NCBI GenBank assembly: GCA_945910005.1 | Contig: OX246744.1 | Span: forward strand, 40,620,906 to 40,684,905 | Direction of reading: 5' to 3' | DNA: 64,000 bases | DNA from: Isoperla grammatica | Taxonomy: Eukaryota > Arthropoda > Insecta > Plecoptera > Perlodidae | In this document: in pieces, positions 35,269 to 45,884 of the stretch | Layout of the letters: each line of letters begins with the position of its first letter | Position numbering within the stretch: position 1 is the first letter of the stretch | Made by a program: the position numbers and the translations under genes | Notes under the pieces: generated by a model | The model's database searches: none | Told to the model about the DNA's origin: nothing | Seen by the model: the letters and a program-made list of their open reading frames with translations, nothing else

Positions 35269-35514
35269 AAAAAACCTTTCAACTCTGTGACTTTGCCCTC
35301 CTTGCGTGTCACGGTAACCCCTATCGTTGTTGTTTCTTGTCTAAACAACACAAAGCGACAAGTCGATTAGATCGTTTTAATTTGGTAATGAATGGTGAAG
35401 ACTGGTTGGCCAAACGCAAGGGTCACCACACGTGACAATCTGTAGAAGGTTTTTGCGTGAGACTGTCACCTCCACCAAACGTTCGAATGTAGTCGGTATA
35501 AACGCATTTGTGAT
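35269..35514. other. unassigned DNA between LINE and SINE nest
   Basis: Contains a short imperfect inverted word (ggtcaccacacgtgac) but no gene or transposon ends I can support. Confidence 0.4.
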
Positions 35515-36010
35515 TGATTGATTGATTGATTACTGGGGCTTAACGTCTCATATTTATGCAACGATGGCTAATTGATTGATATTTGGGCTTAACGTCTTAT
35601 ATTTTTGCAACTTGGCTAATCAAGACGATGAGTGGTGATGATGATATTTGGGCTTAACGTCTCATATTTTTGCAACGAGGCTAATCGAGACAATGAGTGG
35701 GTGATATATGAAGATGAAATATGGGGCTGTTTGGAGGAAAGGGGCAAGTAGGAGGGAGCGTGAGGAAAGGGGAAAGGGGAGGAAAGGGGATTGGGGTGTG
35801 GACTGCACTTCGTCTGACTTCTCCTCCTCGACCAGTCCGGCTAGGGTGGCCCTACCAGCAGCATACGCTTCCGCCGGCATAGCTCTCGGGATCAACAAAG
35901 CACGCAAACCTGCCCACCACGATAAGGTAGCAGTCCATGGGCAGGAACGATGGCTAATCGAGACGATGAGTGGGTGATAATGAAGATGAGAAAGATGATA
36001 ATGAAGAATA
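35515..36010 (-). mobile_element. SINE nested inside a SINE tail, 12-bp TSD
   Basis: A variant B host (35,515-35,571 and 35,946-36,010) is split by 35,572-35,945, flanked by AACGATGGCTAA on both sides. The insert is a tail-only piece (35,572-35,640) joined to a full variant A copy with an intact ribozyme-like head ending 35,945. From P2' to the 5' end the head is 146 nt, the same as in the LINE. Confidence 0.85.
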
Positions 36011-36411
36011 ACCGTAGAGCGGGGGCGTTTGAATTTTAGGTTATTTATTATTATTATTATTCGAAGGGTTGACAACTCGACGTTTTTTAAATACACTGAC
36101 TTTTGATTTCGAAATCAAAATTGATTTTTTATTTAATTTTTTAATTTTGATGATTTTTGCTGATTTTTTTATATTTCATATGATTTTTTTTGCAGATTTT
36201 TTTACACATTCTACCTTACTATTTCGCCTCTTACACACCGCCCTTACCCCTTAAATTACATTTTACAATGTACACCTCTGAGACTTCACCGGAGAATTGT
36301 TACCTACTTTGGTTTCGAGATCTCGGTGTAATCCACCTCCCCCCCTTTTTTTTTGGCTCAGTATGCTTTACGAGAGGGCAGTTTCCCTCAGGTGCGTAAT
36401 GTGTCATCCAA
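36011..36411. other. T-rich DNA, no gene seen
   Basis: An (ATT)n scrap followed by T-rich sequence. Nothing recognisable. Confidence 0.4.
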
Positions 36412-36772
36412 CTTAGTTATTTGGGCTTAACGTCTCATATTTATGCAACGAGGCTAATCGAGACAATGAGTGGGTGATATATGAAGATGAGAAAGATGAT
36501 AATGAAGAATAAAGCCACATCCGAATCAGATCCATTGTACATCGCGTGAGTCGTCATACGGGAGTCCAGCAAGGGAAGGCAGGGCCAAGTGGGAGGATAC
36601 AGTGGGGAGGAAAGGGGATTGAGGTGTGGACTGCACTTCGTCTGACTTCTCCTTCTCGACCAGTCCGGCTTGGGTGGCCCTACCAGAAGCATACGCTTCT
36701 GCCGGCATAGCTCTCGGGATCAACAAGCACGCAAACCTGCCCACCACGATAAGGTAGCAGTCTCTGGGCAGG
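36412..36772 (-). mobile_element. full SINE (variant B body + head), 12-bp TSD
   Basis: TGTGTCATCCAA at 36,400-36,411 and 36,773-36,784. 361 bp. The long-tail body is joined directly to the G-rich middle and the standard head. The outer base pair of P2 is broken here (AGACTGC). Confidence 0.9.
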
Positions 36773-36879
36773 TGTGTCATCCAAGAGTTGTCAAAAAATA
36801 TTAATGGAAAAGAAATAGGTACTTCATTACAGTTTGTAGGCCTACGTAGCGGTAACAATAGTACTTGGAATGAAGTAAG

Positions 36880-37306
36880 TTATTTGGGCTTAACGTCTCA
36901 TATTTATGCAACGAGGCTAATCGAGACAATGAGTGGGTGATATATGAAGATAAGAAAGATGATAATGAAGAATAAAGCCACATCCGAATCAGATCCATTG
37001 TACATCGCGTGAGTCGTCATACGGGAGTCCAGCAAGGGAAGGAATTTGAATTTGAATTTATTGGGTTTAAGGGCGCTTCAACCAGTTAGGTCATTTTGCG
37101 CCACCAAGATAAGTGGGAGGAGAAATATTCAATGGGACAGTGGGGGGGAAAGGGGATTGGGGTGTGGACTGCATTTCGTCTGACTTCTCCTCCTCGACCA
37201 GTCCGGCAAGGGTGGCCCTACCAGAAGCTTACGCTTCCGCCGGCATAGGTTTCGGGATCATCAAAGCACACAAACCTGCCCACCACGATAAGGTAGCAGT
37301 CCCTAT
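36880..37306 (-). mobile_element. SINE variant B split by a LINE 3' fragment
   Basis: Body to gtccagcaaggga, then a 68-bp LINE 3' end (37,043-37,110), then the rest of the body and a partial head. About eight host bases (gcagggcc) were lost at the junction. Confidence 0.8.
37043..37110 (-). mobile_element. short LINE 3'-end insertion
   Basis: Only the last ~68 bp of the LINE (gggtttaagggcgcttcaac) with an aatttgaatttgaattt tail. Confidence 0.85.
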
Positions 37307-37489
37307 CTAATTTTGACATAAACAAAATGAAATAGTAACCTACTTGATTACTCCACAAAATATAAATCCATTAGAAATTGATTTGATTATTTGGGCTTAA
37401 CGTCTTATATTTTTGCAACTTGGCTAATCAAGACGATGAGTTGGTGATAATGAAGATGAAGTTGGGGGCTCTTTGGAGGAAAGGGGCAA

Positions 37490-37684
37490 TTGAATTTATT
37501 GGGTTTAAGGGCGCTTCAACCAGTTAGGTCATTTTGCGCCACCAAGATGGTGTTTTGCAAGCTAAGTTATTAAGTCACTATGAAAGAAGTAATTTTGTTT
37601 TAATTGTATTTGAATTTAATTTATATAATTTTATATTTTATATTGGTTGTAATGTATTTTTTAAAATTGTTGGAAAAACTGTGT
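37490..37684 (-). mobile_element. LINE 3'-UTR fragment in a SINE (copy 1)
   Basis: 195 bp of LINE 3' end inserted at ggggcaa|gtagg of a SINE, with caa repeated at the far end. The identical insertion is at 38,609-38,803 because of the tandem duplication. Confidence 0.85.
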
Positions 37685-38608
37685 GCAAGTAGGAGGGCGC
37701 GGGAGAAAAGGGAAAAGTGGAAGATAGGGGATTTGGGTGTGGACTGCACTTCGTCTGACTTCTCCTCCTCGATTGATTATTTGGGCTTAACGTCTCATAT
37801 TTTTGCAACGAGGCTAATCGAGACAATGAGTGGGTGATATATGAAGATGAAATAGGGGGCTGTTTGGAGGAAAGGGGACAATAGGAGGGCGGGGTGGAAA
37901 GGAGAAATGGGAGGAACCAGTCCGGCTGTTTGGTTGATTGATTGGTTATTTGGGCTTAACGTCTCATATTTTTGCAACGAGGCTAATCGAGACAATGAGT
38001 GGGTCATATATGAAGATGAAATATGAGGCTGTTTGGAGGAAAAGGGCAAGTAGGAGGGAGCGTGAGGAAAGGGGAAAGGGGAGGAAAGGGGATTGGGGTG
38101 AGGACTGCACTTTGTCTGACTTTGATTGATATTTGGGCTTAACGTCTCATATTTCTGCAACGAGGCTAATCGAGACAATGAGTGGGTGATATATGAAGAT
38201 GAAATATGGGGCTGTTTGGAGGAAAGGGGCAAGTAGGAGGGCGCGTGAGGAAAGGGGAAAGGGGAGGAAAGGGGATTGGGGTGTGGACTGCATTTCGTCT
38301 GACTTCTCCTCCTCGACCAGTCCGGCTAGGGTGGCCCTACCAGAAGCTTACGCTTCCGCCGGCATAGCTCTCGGGATCATCAAAGCACACAAACCTGCCT
38401 ACCACGATAAGGTAGCAGTCCCTATCTAATTTTGACATAAACAAAATGAAATAGTAACCTTCTTGATTACTCCACAAAATATAAATCCATTAGAAATTGA
38501 TTTGATTATTTGGGCTTAACGTCTTATATTTTTGCAACTTGGCTAATCAAGACGATGAGTTGGTGATAATGAAGATGAAGTTGGGGGCTCTTTGGAGGAA
38601 AGGGGCAA

Positions 38609-38803
38609 TTGAATTTATTGGGTTTAAGGGCGCTTCAACCAGTTAGGTCATTTTGCGCCACCAAGATGGTGTTTTGCAAGCTTAGTTATTAAGTCACTAT
38701 GAAAGAAGTAATTTTGTTTTAATTGTATTTGAATTTAATTTATATAATTTTATATTTTATATTGGTTGTAATGTATTTTTTAAAATTGTTGGAAAAACTG
38801 TGT
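38609..38803 (-). mobile_element. LINE 3'-UTR fragment in a SINE (copy 2)
   Basis: Duplicate of the fragment 1,119 bp upstream; one substitution near its tail-proximal half (gcttagttatt). Confidence 0.85.
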
Positions 38804-39744
38804 GCAAGTAGGAGGGCGCGGGAGAAAAGGGAAAAGTGGAAGATAGGGGATTTGGGTGTGGACTGCACTTCGTCTGACTTCTCCTCCTCGATTGATTATT
38901 TGGGCTTAACGTCTCATATTTTTGCAACGAGGCTAATCGAGACAATGAGTGGGTGATATATGAAGATGAAATAGGGGGCTGTTTGGAGGAAAGGGGACAA
39001 TAGGAGGGCGGGGTGGAAAGGAGAAATGGGAGGAACCAGTCCGGCTGTTTGGTTGATTGATTGGTTATTTGGGCTTAACGTCTCATATTTTTGCAACGAG
39101 GCTAATCGAGACAATGAGTGGGTCATATATGAAGATAAAATATGAGGCTGTTTGGAGGAAAAGGGCAAGTAGGAGGGAGCGTGAGGAAAGGGGAAAGGGG
39201 AGGAAAGGGGATTGGGGTGAGGACTGCACTTTGTCTGACTTTGATTGATATTTGGGCTTAACGTCTCATATTTCTGCAACGAGGCTAATCGAGACAATGA
39301 GTGGGTGATATATGAAGATGAAATATGGGGCTGTTTGGAGGAAAGGGGCAAGTAGGAGGGCGCGTGAGGAAAGGGGAAAGGGGAGGAAAGGGGATTGGGG
39401 TGTGGACTGCATTTCGTCTGACTTCTCCTCCTCGACCAGTCCGGCTAGGGTGGCCCTACCAGAAGCATACGCTTCCGCCGGCATAGCTCTCGGGATCAAA
39501 AAAGCACACAAACCTGTCCACCACGATAAGGTAGCATTCCCTAGGTGGCATCACCTCTTACGATTGGCAGAGTTCTACAGCCTGGGCCACATCCTACCCA
39601 GGGCCTATAGATGGGGATAATGTTTGCTTATGCATTGAACGAATGAGAGTGAGAAAGACAATGACACTTAAGATTCCGCTAACTGGCCACCACTACCCTG
39701 GGAGCACCTCAGGAGGAGGATTTGTTTTACCTCGTAGGTCGGAT

Positions 39745-41400
39745 GATATTTGGGCCTAACTTCTTATATTTTTGCAGCTTGGCTAATCAAGACGATGAGT
39801 GGGTGATAATGAAGATGAAATTGGGGGCTCTTTGGAGGAATTTCTTCTTTTTTAATACTTTCATTTATTATTTATGGTTTCACGACGCACTCGACAACTA
39901 TGACCATGACGTCGGGGGTGATAATGTTGATATTTGGGCTTATCGTATCATATTGTTGCAACTAGACTAATTGAGAAAATGAGAAGGTGAAATATGAAAA
40001 TAATTGGGGGTGTTTGGAGGAAAGGGGCTAGTAGGAGGGCGAGGAAGAAATGGGAAAGGGAGGAAAAGGGGAGGATGTGGACAGTATTTTGTCTGACTTC
40101 TCCTCCGTGAGCTGTCCAGCTAGATAGATAGATAGTTGGGCTTCACGTCTCATATTTTTGCAACGAGGCTAATCGAGACAATGAGTGGGTGATATATGAA
40201 GATGAAATATGGGGCTGTTTGGAGGAAAGAGTGGCCCTAACAGAAACATGATTGATTGATTGATATTTGGGCTTAGCGTATCATGATGATGATATTTGGC
40301 CTTAACGTCTTATATTTTTGCAACTTGGCTTATTGAGACAATGAGAGGGTGAAATATGTAGATGATGGGGGATGTTTGGAGGAAACGGGCAAGTGAGAAG
40401 GCATGGAGGAAAGATGATGGGGGTGTTTGGAGGAAATGGGCAATTAGGGAGGCGGGAAGGAAAATGGAATTTGGATGAAAAGGGAAAGTAGAGGTTTCAT
40501 TTGATTGATTGATATTTGGCCTAAAGTCTCTAATTGATTATTTGGGCTTAACGTCTCATATTTTGGCAACGAGGCTAATCGAGACAATGAGTGGATGATA
40601 TATGAAGATGAAATAGGGGGCTGTTTGGAGGAAAGGGGCCAAAGGAGGGTGGGGTGGAAAGGGGAAGGGGAAGGAAAGGGGATTGGGGTGTGGACTGCAC
40701 TCTAATTTTTGCAACGTGGCTAATCGAGACGATGAGTGAATGACATATGAAAATGAAATACGGGGCTGTTCGGAGAAAAAGGGCTAGTAGGAGAGCGGGG
40801 AGAAAGGGGGATAGGGAGGAAAAGGGAGTAGGGAGGTTTTGGACGGCATTTCGTCCTAAATTTGGGTAAATGTCTCGTATTTTTGCAACTTGACCAAACC
40901 TACAGGCTGGTATTGTACTAATGAGTACACTATGAAGCTGAGTGATGATCTGTTATGTGGTCCTACATACCTTGTTCTGTTAAACTACCCCTCGTGCGAA
41001 GCAACAACCTGGTGTTGTTTGTCGTAACAGAGAGCATCTGCACCGGGACCTCGTGCATGCATGGGACGTTACCGCATGGTAGTAGCACGTTGGTGTATTC
41101 GTTGATTTGCAATGTTTTTATTATACTTTTTAGTATTATTGTTGTTATTATTGTCATTATTGTTATTATTCTTTGATTGATTATTTAAGTTTAATGATGT
41201 ACTCGACAACTATGATTGATATTTCGGCTCAACGTTTCATGTTTTTGCAACTTGGATAATCGAGACGATGAGTGTGTGATAATGAAGATGAAATTGGGGG
41301 CTCTTTGGAGGAAAGGGGCAAGTAGGAGATTGATTGATATTTGGGATTAACGTCTTATATTTTTGCAACTTGGCTAATCAAGACAATGAGTGGGTGATTT
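39745..41400 (-). mobile_element. cluster of truncated SINE copies
   Basis: Tails begin at about 39,748, 39,925, 40,132, 40,255, 40,290, 40,530, 41,208 and 41,330, plus a tailless body near 40,705. All have sense on the minus strand and none has a full head. 40,900-41,190 is not SINE: it contains a low-support minus-strand open stretch (CGNVPCMHEVPVQ) and an ATT-rich run. Confidence 0.7.
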
Positions 41401-41417
41401 GTTGTTATTTGGGCTTA

Positions 41418-42336
41418 TACCTTGTTCACACTAGGCTCTCTAACAGCAGTTAAGCCACTAACTTCTGTTAAGAATGTAATGTGAACGTAACGCAGTTAGC
41501 CCTAACTGACATCAAGAACTAACTGCGTTTGGCGAACGTAGTTAGCGGGTAACTTAGATCAATTTGCCACTGCCTTGTTGAAAATCATACATGTTTTCAA
41601 AAGATACCAGGCGGTGAGCAACACCGAAAGACAACAATGGAACAAATAAATTGAACTGATTGACAAACCATGAGGTGTCAAAATAATAAAATTGCAAACC
41701 ATAGAAATAAAAACAAGTGTATAGCAATAGTAACTGCTCGCCATTTAAAACTTTTAATGATAGACAACGACTAAATGAAAGTTTTGTATGTGTATTTGTT
41801 TGTTTTTTGTTTTGTTTTCCAGACGAAATTATTTTTTTACAGCTTGTTGATTGTCCATAGATTCAATTCATTTGTTTTATTGTTGTCTTTTGGTGTTGCT
41901 AGTTGGTGTGACAGTTCCTTGGTAGGCCTAGGCTATTCCGCTATTTCATTTAATTCGTCGTGCGTTAGTAAAATTCGTGAAGCTATGGATTCCTCGTGTT
42001 CGGGAGGTATTGCAGAGAAGGCAGAAAAGGTGTTGAAGAGACACAAAAAACTCTTTTTGTTCTTCAAACGGCATGTTGTTATTACTTCAACCACAGACAG
42101 TACAAAACAAAACACGTATTTCAAACAGAGCCAAAAGCCGTGCACAGCCTTCTATATCGTCATAAAATCACTAAATATAGTACCGCGGTGGCTGTGCATG
42201 ACGTCACACACTGCTCATACATCGATTCCAGTGTGAACAGTTGACACAGGATCACACAAATATATCGAACGACCTTGAACGTCGCTAACCGCTGTTAGCC
42301 TTAACTGCTGTTAGCGAGCCTAGTGTGAACATAGTA
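41418..42336. mobile_element. Harbinger-like non-autonomous DNA transposon
   Basis: Ends TACCTTGTTCACACTAGGC ... GCCTAGTGTGAACATAGTA, near-perfect inverted repeats with internal ctaacagcagttaag repeats. It is flanked by TTA at 41,415-41,417 and 42,337-42,339 and splits a SINE inside its gggctta|acgtctc tail, so the empty site can be read. A TTA target is typical of PIF/Harbinger. 919 bp. A 153-codon ORF (41,775-42,236) resembles no transposase I know. Confidence 0.75.
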
Positions 42337-42541
42337 TTAACGTCTCATATTTTTGCAACGAGGCTAATCGAGACAATGAGTGAGTGATGATGAAGATGAA
42401 ATTGGGGGCTCTTGGGAGGAAAGGGGCAAGTAGGAGGACGCGTGGTCCTACCAGAAGCATACGCTTCCGCCGGCATAGCTCTCGGGATCACCAAAGCACG
42501 CAAACCTGCCCACCACGATAAGGTAGCAGTCCGTGGGCAGG
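42337..42541 (-). mobile_element. SINE interrupted by the Harbinger-like element
   Basis: Main part of the SINE whose tail lies at 41,405-41,417. A large internal deletion joins the body (agtaggagg) to the head (gtggtcctaccagaag). The 5' end is cgtgggcagg. Confidence 0.8.
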
Positions 42542-42727
42542 ATATGACGTAGAAGGCTAGTTGTGTTATTGTTATTTGTTGTGAAATATGAATTGTTTGT
42601 TTTTGGTTACAAAGGTTACGTACTGAACAATTCTTACGAATGCCCGCCGACGATAACAACACACGACTTCGGCCAGTTTGACACTTTTTTATTATTTATT
42701 TATTATTCTTTATTTACCAAAATGAGC

Positions 42728-43465
42728 TTGATTGATTGATGTTTGGGCTTAACGTCTCATATTTTTGCAACTTGGCTAATCGAGACGATGAGTGGGGGAA
42801 ATATGAAGATGAAAAATTGAGTTGTTTGGATTGATTGATATTTGGGCTGAACGTCTTATATTTTTGCAACTTGGCTAATCAAGACGATGAGTGGGTGATT
42901 GATGATTGATATTTGGGCTTAACGTCTTATATTTTTGCAGCTTGGCTAATCAAGACGATGAGTTGGTGATAATGAAGATGAAATTAGGGGCTCTTTGGAG
43001 AAAAGGGGCAAGTAGGAGGGCGCGTGAGGTAAGGGGAAAGGGGAGTAAAGGGGATCGAGGTGTGGACTGCACTTCGTCTGACTTCTCCTCCTCGACCAGT
43101 CCGGCTTGGGTGGCCCTACCAGAAGCATACGCTTCCGCCGGCATAGCTCTCGGGATCAACAAAGCACGCAAACCTGCCCACCACGATAAGGTAGCAGTCC
43201 CTAGGCAGGATGAGTGGGTGATAATGAAGATGAAGATGAAATTGCGGGCTCTTTGGAGGAAAGGGGCAAGTAGGAGGGCGCGTGAGGGAAGGGGAAAGGG
43301 GAGGAAAGGGGATTGGGGTGTGGACTGCACTACGTCTGACGATGTGGACAGCATTTTGTCTGACCTCCACGACCTGTCCAGCTAGGGTGGCCCTACCAGA
43401 AGCATACGCTTCCACCAGCATAGATCTCGGGATCAGCAAAGCAGCATGCAAACCTGCCCACCACG
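42728..43465 (-). mobile_element. SINE nest with 13-bp TSD
   Basis: A host tail is split at ATGAGTGGGTGAT (42,887-42,899 and 43,210-43,222) by a 310-bp full SINE (42,900-43,209). Its P1 has a single change giving a U-G wobble (CCTGCCT opposite GGGCAGG). The host continues to a degenerate head near 43,465. Confidence 0.85.
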
Positions 43466-43495
43466 ATCAGATTGATAGATTGATGTTTGGATTGA

Positions 43496-44251
43496 TGATT
43501 GATAAATGGGGCTTAACGTCTCATATTTATGCAACGATGGGTAATCGAGACGATTTTGATTATTTGGGCTTAACGTCTCATATTTTTGCAACGAGGCTAA
43601 TCGAGACAATGAGTGGGTGATTTTGATTATTTGGGCTTAGCGTCTCATATTTTTGCAACGAGGCTAATCGAGACAATGAGTGGGTGATATATGAAGATGA
43701 AATAGGGGGCTGTTTGGAGGAAAGGGGACAATAGGAGGGCGGGGTGGGAAGGGGGATGAAAGGGGATTGGGGTGTGGACTGCATTTCGTCTGACTCCTCC
43801 TCCTCGACCAGTCCGGCTAGGGTGGCCCTACCAGAAGCATACGCTTCCGCCGGCAAAGCTCCAGGAATCATCAAAGCGCACAAACCTGCCCACCACGATA
43901 AGGTAGCAGTCCCTGGGCAGGTAATCGAGACGATGAGCGGGTGATAATGAAGATGTGAAAGATGACAATGAAGAATAAAGCCACATCCGAATCTGATCCA
44001 TTGTACGTCGCGTGAGTCGTCATACGGGAGTCCAGCAAGGGAGGGCAGGGCCAAGTGGGAGGAGAAATATTCAATGGGACAGTGGGGGGAAAGGGGATTG
44101 GGGTGTGGACTGCACTTCGTCTGACTTCTCCTTCTCGACCAGTCCGGCTTGGGTGGCCCTACCAGAAGCATACGCTCCCGCCGGCATAGCTCTCGGGATC
44201 AACAAAGCACGCAAACCTGCCCACCACGATAAGGTGGCAGTCCCTGGGCAG
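43496..44251 (-). mobile_element. SINE nest with 14-bp TSD
   Basis: The variant B host is split at GTAATCGAGACGAT (43,541-43,554 and 43,921-43,934) by 43,555-43,920, a tail scrap plus a full SINE. The host resumes with its own body and an intact head ending 44,251. Confidence 0.85.
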
Positions 44252-44905
44252 GATTGATGTTTGGGCTTAACGTCTCATATTTTTGCAACTTGGCTAATCG
44301 AGACGATGAGTGGGTGAAATATGAAGATGAAATAGGGGGCTGTTTGGCGGAAAGGGGCAAGTAGGTGGGCGGGGAGGAAAGGGGAAGGGGGAGGAAAAGG
44401 GAGTGGGGACGATGTGGACTGCATTTCGTCTGGCTTCTCCTCGTCAACCTGTCCGGCTAGGGTGGCCCTACCAGAAGGTAGCAGTCCCTGGGCAGGCAGG
44501 ATTATGTCATATGACGTTTTCGGGGTGTCAAAACGGAAGTTGATTGATATTTGGGCTTAACGTCTCATATTTTTGCAACGAGGCTAATCGAGACAATGAG
44601 TGGGTGATATATGAAGATGGAATATATGAACATGAAATAGGGGGCTGTTTGGAAGTTCAACTAGGGTCAAGTAAGTGGACGAATCTTAAGAATTGGTTAG
44701 CGGGGGAAATGGATTGATTGATTGATTGATATTTGGGCTTAACGGCTCATATTTTTGAAACTTGGCTAATCATTTTGCGCATGAGTCCATAAAATATGAA
44801 AATGAATTAGGGGCTGTTTGGAGGAAAGGGGCAAGTAGGAGGGTGGGGTGGAAAGGGGAGGGGGAGGAAAAGGAAGTGGGGAGGTTGTGGACTGCATTTC
44901 GTCTG
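44252..44905 (-). mobile_element. three further SINE copies
   Basis: 44,252-44,497 has a body and a shortened head (ggtagcagtccctgggcagg present, middle of head deleted). 44,541-44,655 and 44,711-44,905 lack heads. Confidence 0.7.
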
Positions 44906-44938
44906 ATTGATATTTGGGCCTAACGTCTTATATTTTTG

Positions 44939-45247
44939 ATTGATTGATATTTGTGCTTAACGTCTCATATTTTTGCAATGAGGCTAGTCGAGACAATGAG
45001 TGGGTGATATATGAAGATGAAATATGGGGCTGTTTGGAGGAAAGGGGCAAGTAGGAGGGAGCGTGACGAAAGGGGAAAGGGGAGGAAAGGGGATTAGGGT
45101 GTGGACTGCACTTCGTCTGACTTCTCCTCCTCGACCAGTCCGGCTAGGGTGGCCCTACCAGAAGCATACGCTTCCGCCGGCATAGCTCTCGGGATCAACA
45201 AAGTCGCAAACCTGCCTACCACGATAAGGTAGCAGTCCCTAGGCAGG
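44939..45247 (-). mobile_element. full SINE with compensatory P1 change
   Basis: Inserted in a host tail with ATATTTTTG on both sides (44,930-44,938 and 45,250-45,258). The head reads CCTGCCT ... AGGCAGG on the minus strand. Both P1 strands have changed at the same pair (C-G to U-A), keeping seven base pairs; P2, P3, L3 and CGAA are unchanged. Confidence 0.85.
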
Positions 45248-45299
45248 TCATATTTTTGCAACTCGGCTAATCGAGACGATGAGTTACGAGATGGACGGT

Positions 45300-45389
45300 G
45301 TCGTGTAGCTATCGCTGTTCATCCGTTGAGTTGTGTAGTTATCGCTGTCCATCCGTTGAGTCGTGTAGCTATCGCTGTCCGCCCATTGA
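45300..45389. repeat. 30-bp repeat, three units
   Basis: G(T)CGTGTAGCTATCGCTGTC plus catccgttga, three times with small changes. Confidence 0.85.
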
Positions 45390-45390
45390 T

Positions 45391-45765
45391 TGATGACGTC
45401 GCCATTCTCTGCTGACGTCTCGGAACATGGTATAAAATTATCATCTCTTAGCAAAGTCTGTCAACACACACGAGGCTTGCTTGCTTTTATTACGGACTTA
45501 CGGTTTTTACTGGGCTCGTTTTTCCGGCAGATTGCCATAAATCTGTCCGCCAGTCAAGCCCGGCGGCGACGCTGATCCCGGCAGACCCAAAAAATGAAAC
45601 CTCGACTTAGCCGAGGATTACAGACGCTGTCAATGTGTTTTTTTTTTATCTCCCGCATCTCAGGATTGCATTTCGCCCACATTGTTCCCGTAAGATGGCC
45701 GATGACGCACGCATTTTGTTTATCTGACTTTGATTTATTTCGTTTAATAACGTACAGAGCCGTTT
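45391..45765. other. unassigned segment with TATA-like and hairpin motifs
   Basis: Contains ggtataaaattatc at about 45,428 and the hairpin cctcgacttagccgagg at 45,599-45,615. It could be a promoter or a solo LTR, but no LTR pair, primer-binding site or exon is demonstrable. Confidence 0.2.
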
Positions 45766-45884
45766 GGATGATGATATTTGGGGTTTTACTTCCCATAATT
45801 TTGTAACGAGGATAATCGAGACGATGAGTGGGTGAAATATGAAGATGAAATAGGGGCTGTTTGGAGGAAAGGGGCGGGTAGGAA

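Larger units (their letters stand above)
37282..39519. repeat. recent 1,119-bp tandem duplication
   Basis: 37,282-38,400 and 38,401-39,519 are the same sequence in register. Comparing by eye I see only a handful of differences (for example tacttgatt/ttcttgatt, gctaagttatt/gcttagttatt, gatgaaata/gataaaata). Each copy carries a SINE tail split by a LINE 3' fragment, two further truncated SINEs and one SINE ending in a head. Both borders lie in matching SINE heads, so unequal exchange between SINEs is the likely cause. Confidence 0.9.

Noticed and set aside
35708..45247. Recurrent ~80-130 codon ORFs over SINE copies (for example with SSDFSSSTSPARVALPEAYAS)
   Set aside because: They recur only because the SINE recurs. 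The same region folds as an RNA head, the frames differ between copies and there is no start or domain in common.
45391..45765. Solo LTR with TATA box
   Set aside because: No second LTR, TG...CA ends with TSD, or primer-binding site could be shown, so it is listed only as unassigned.
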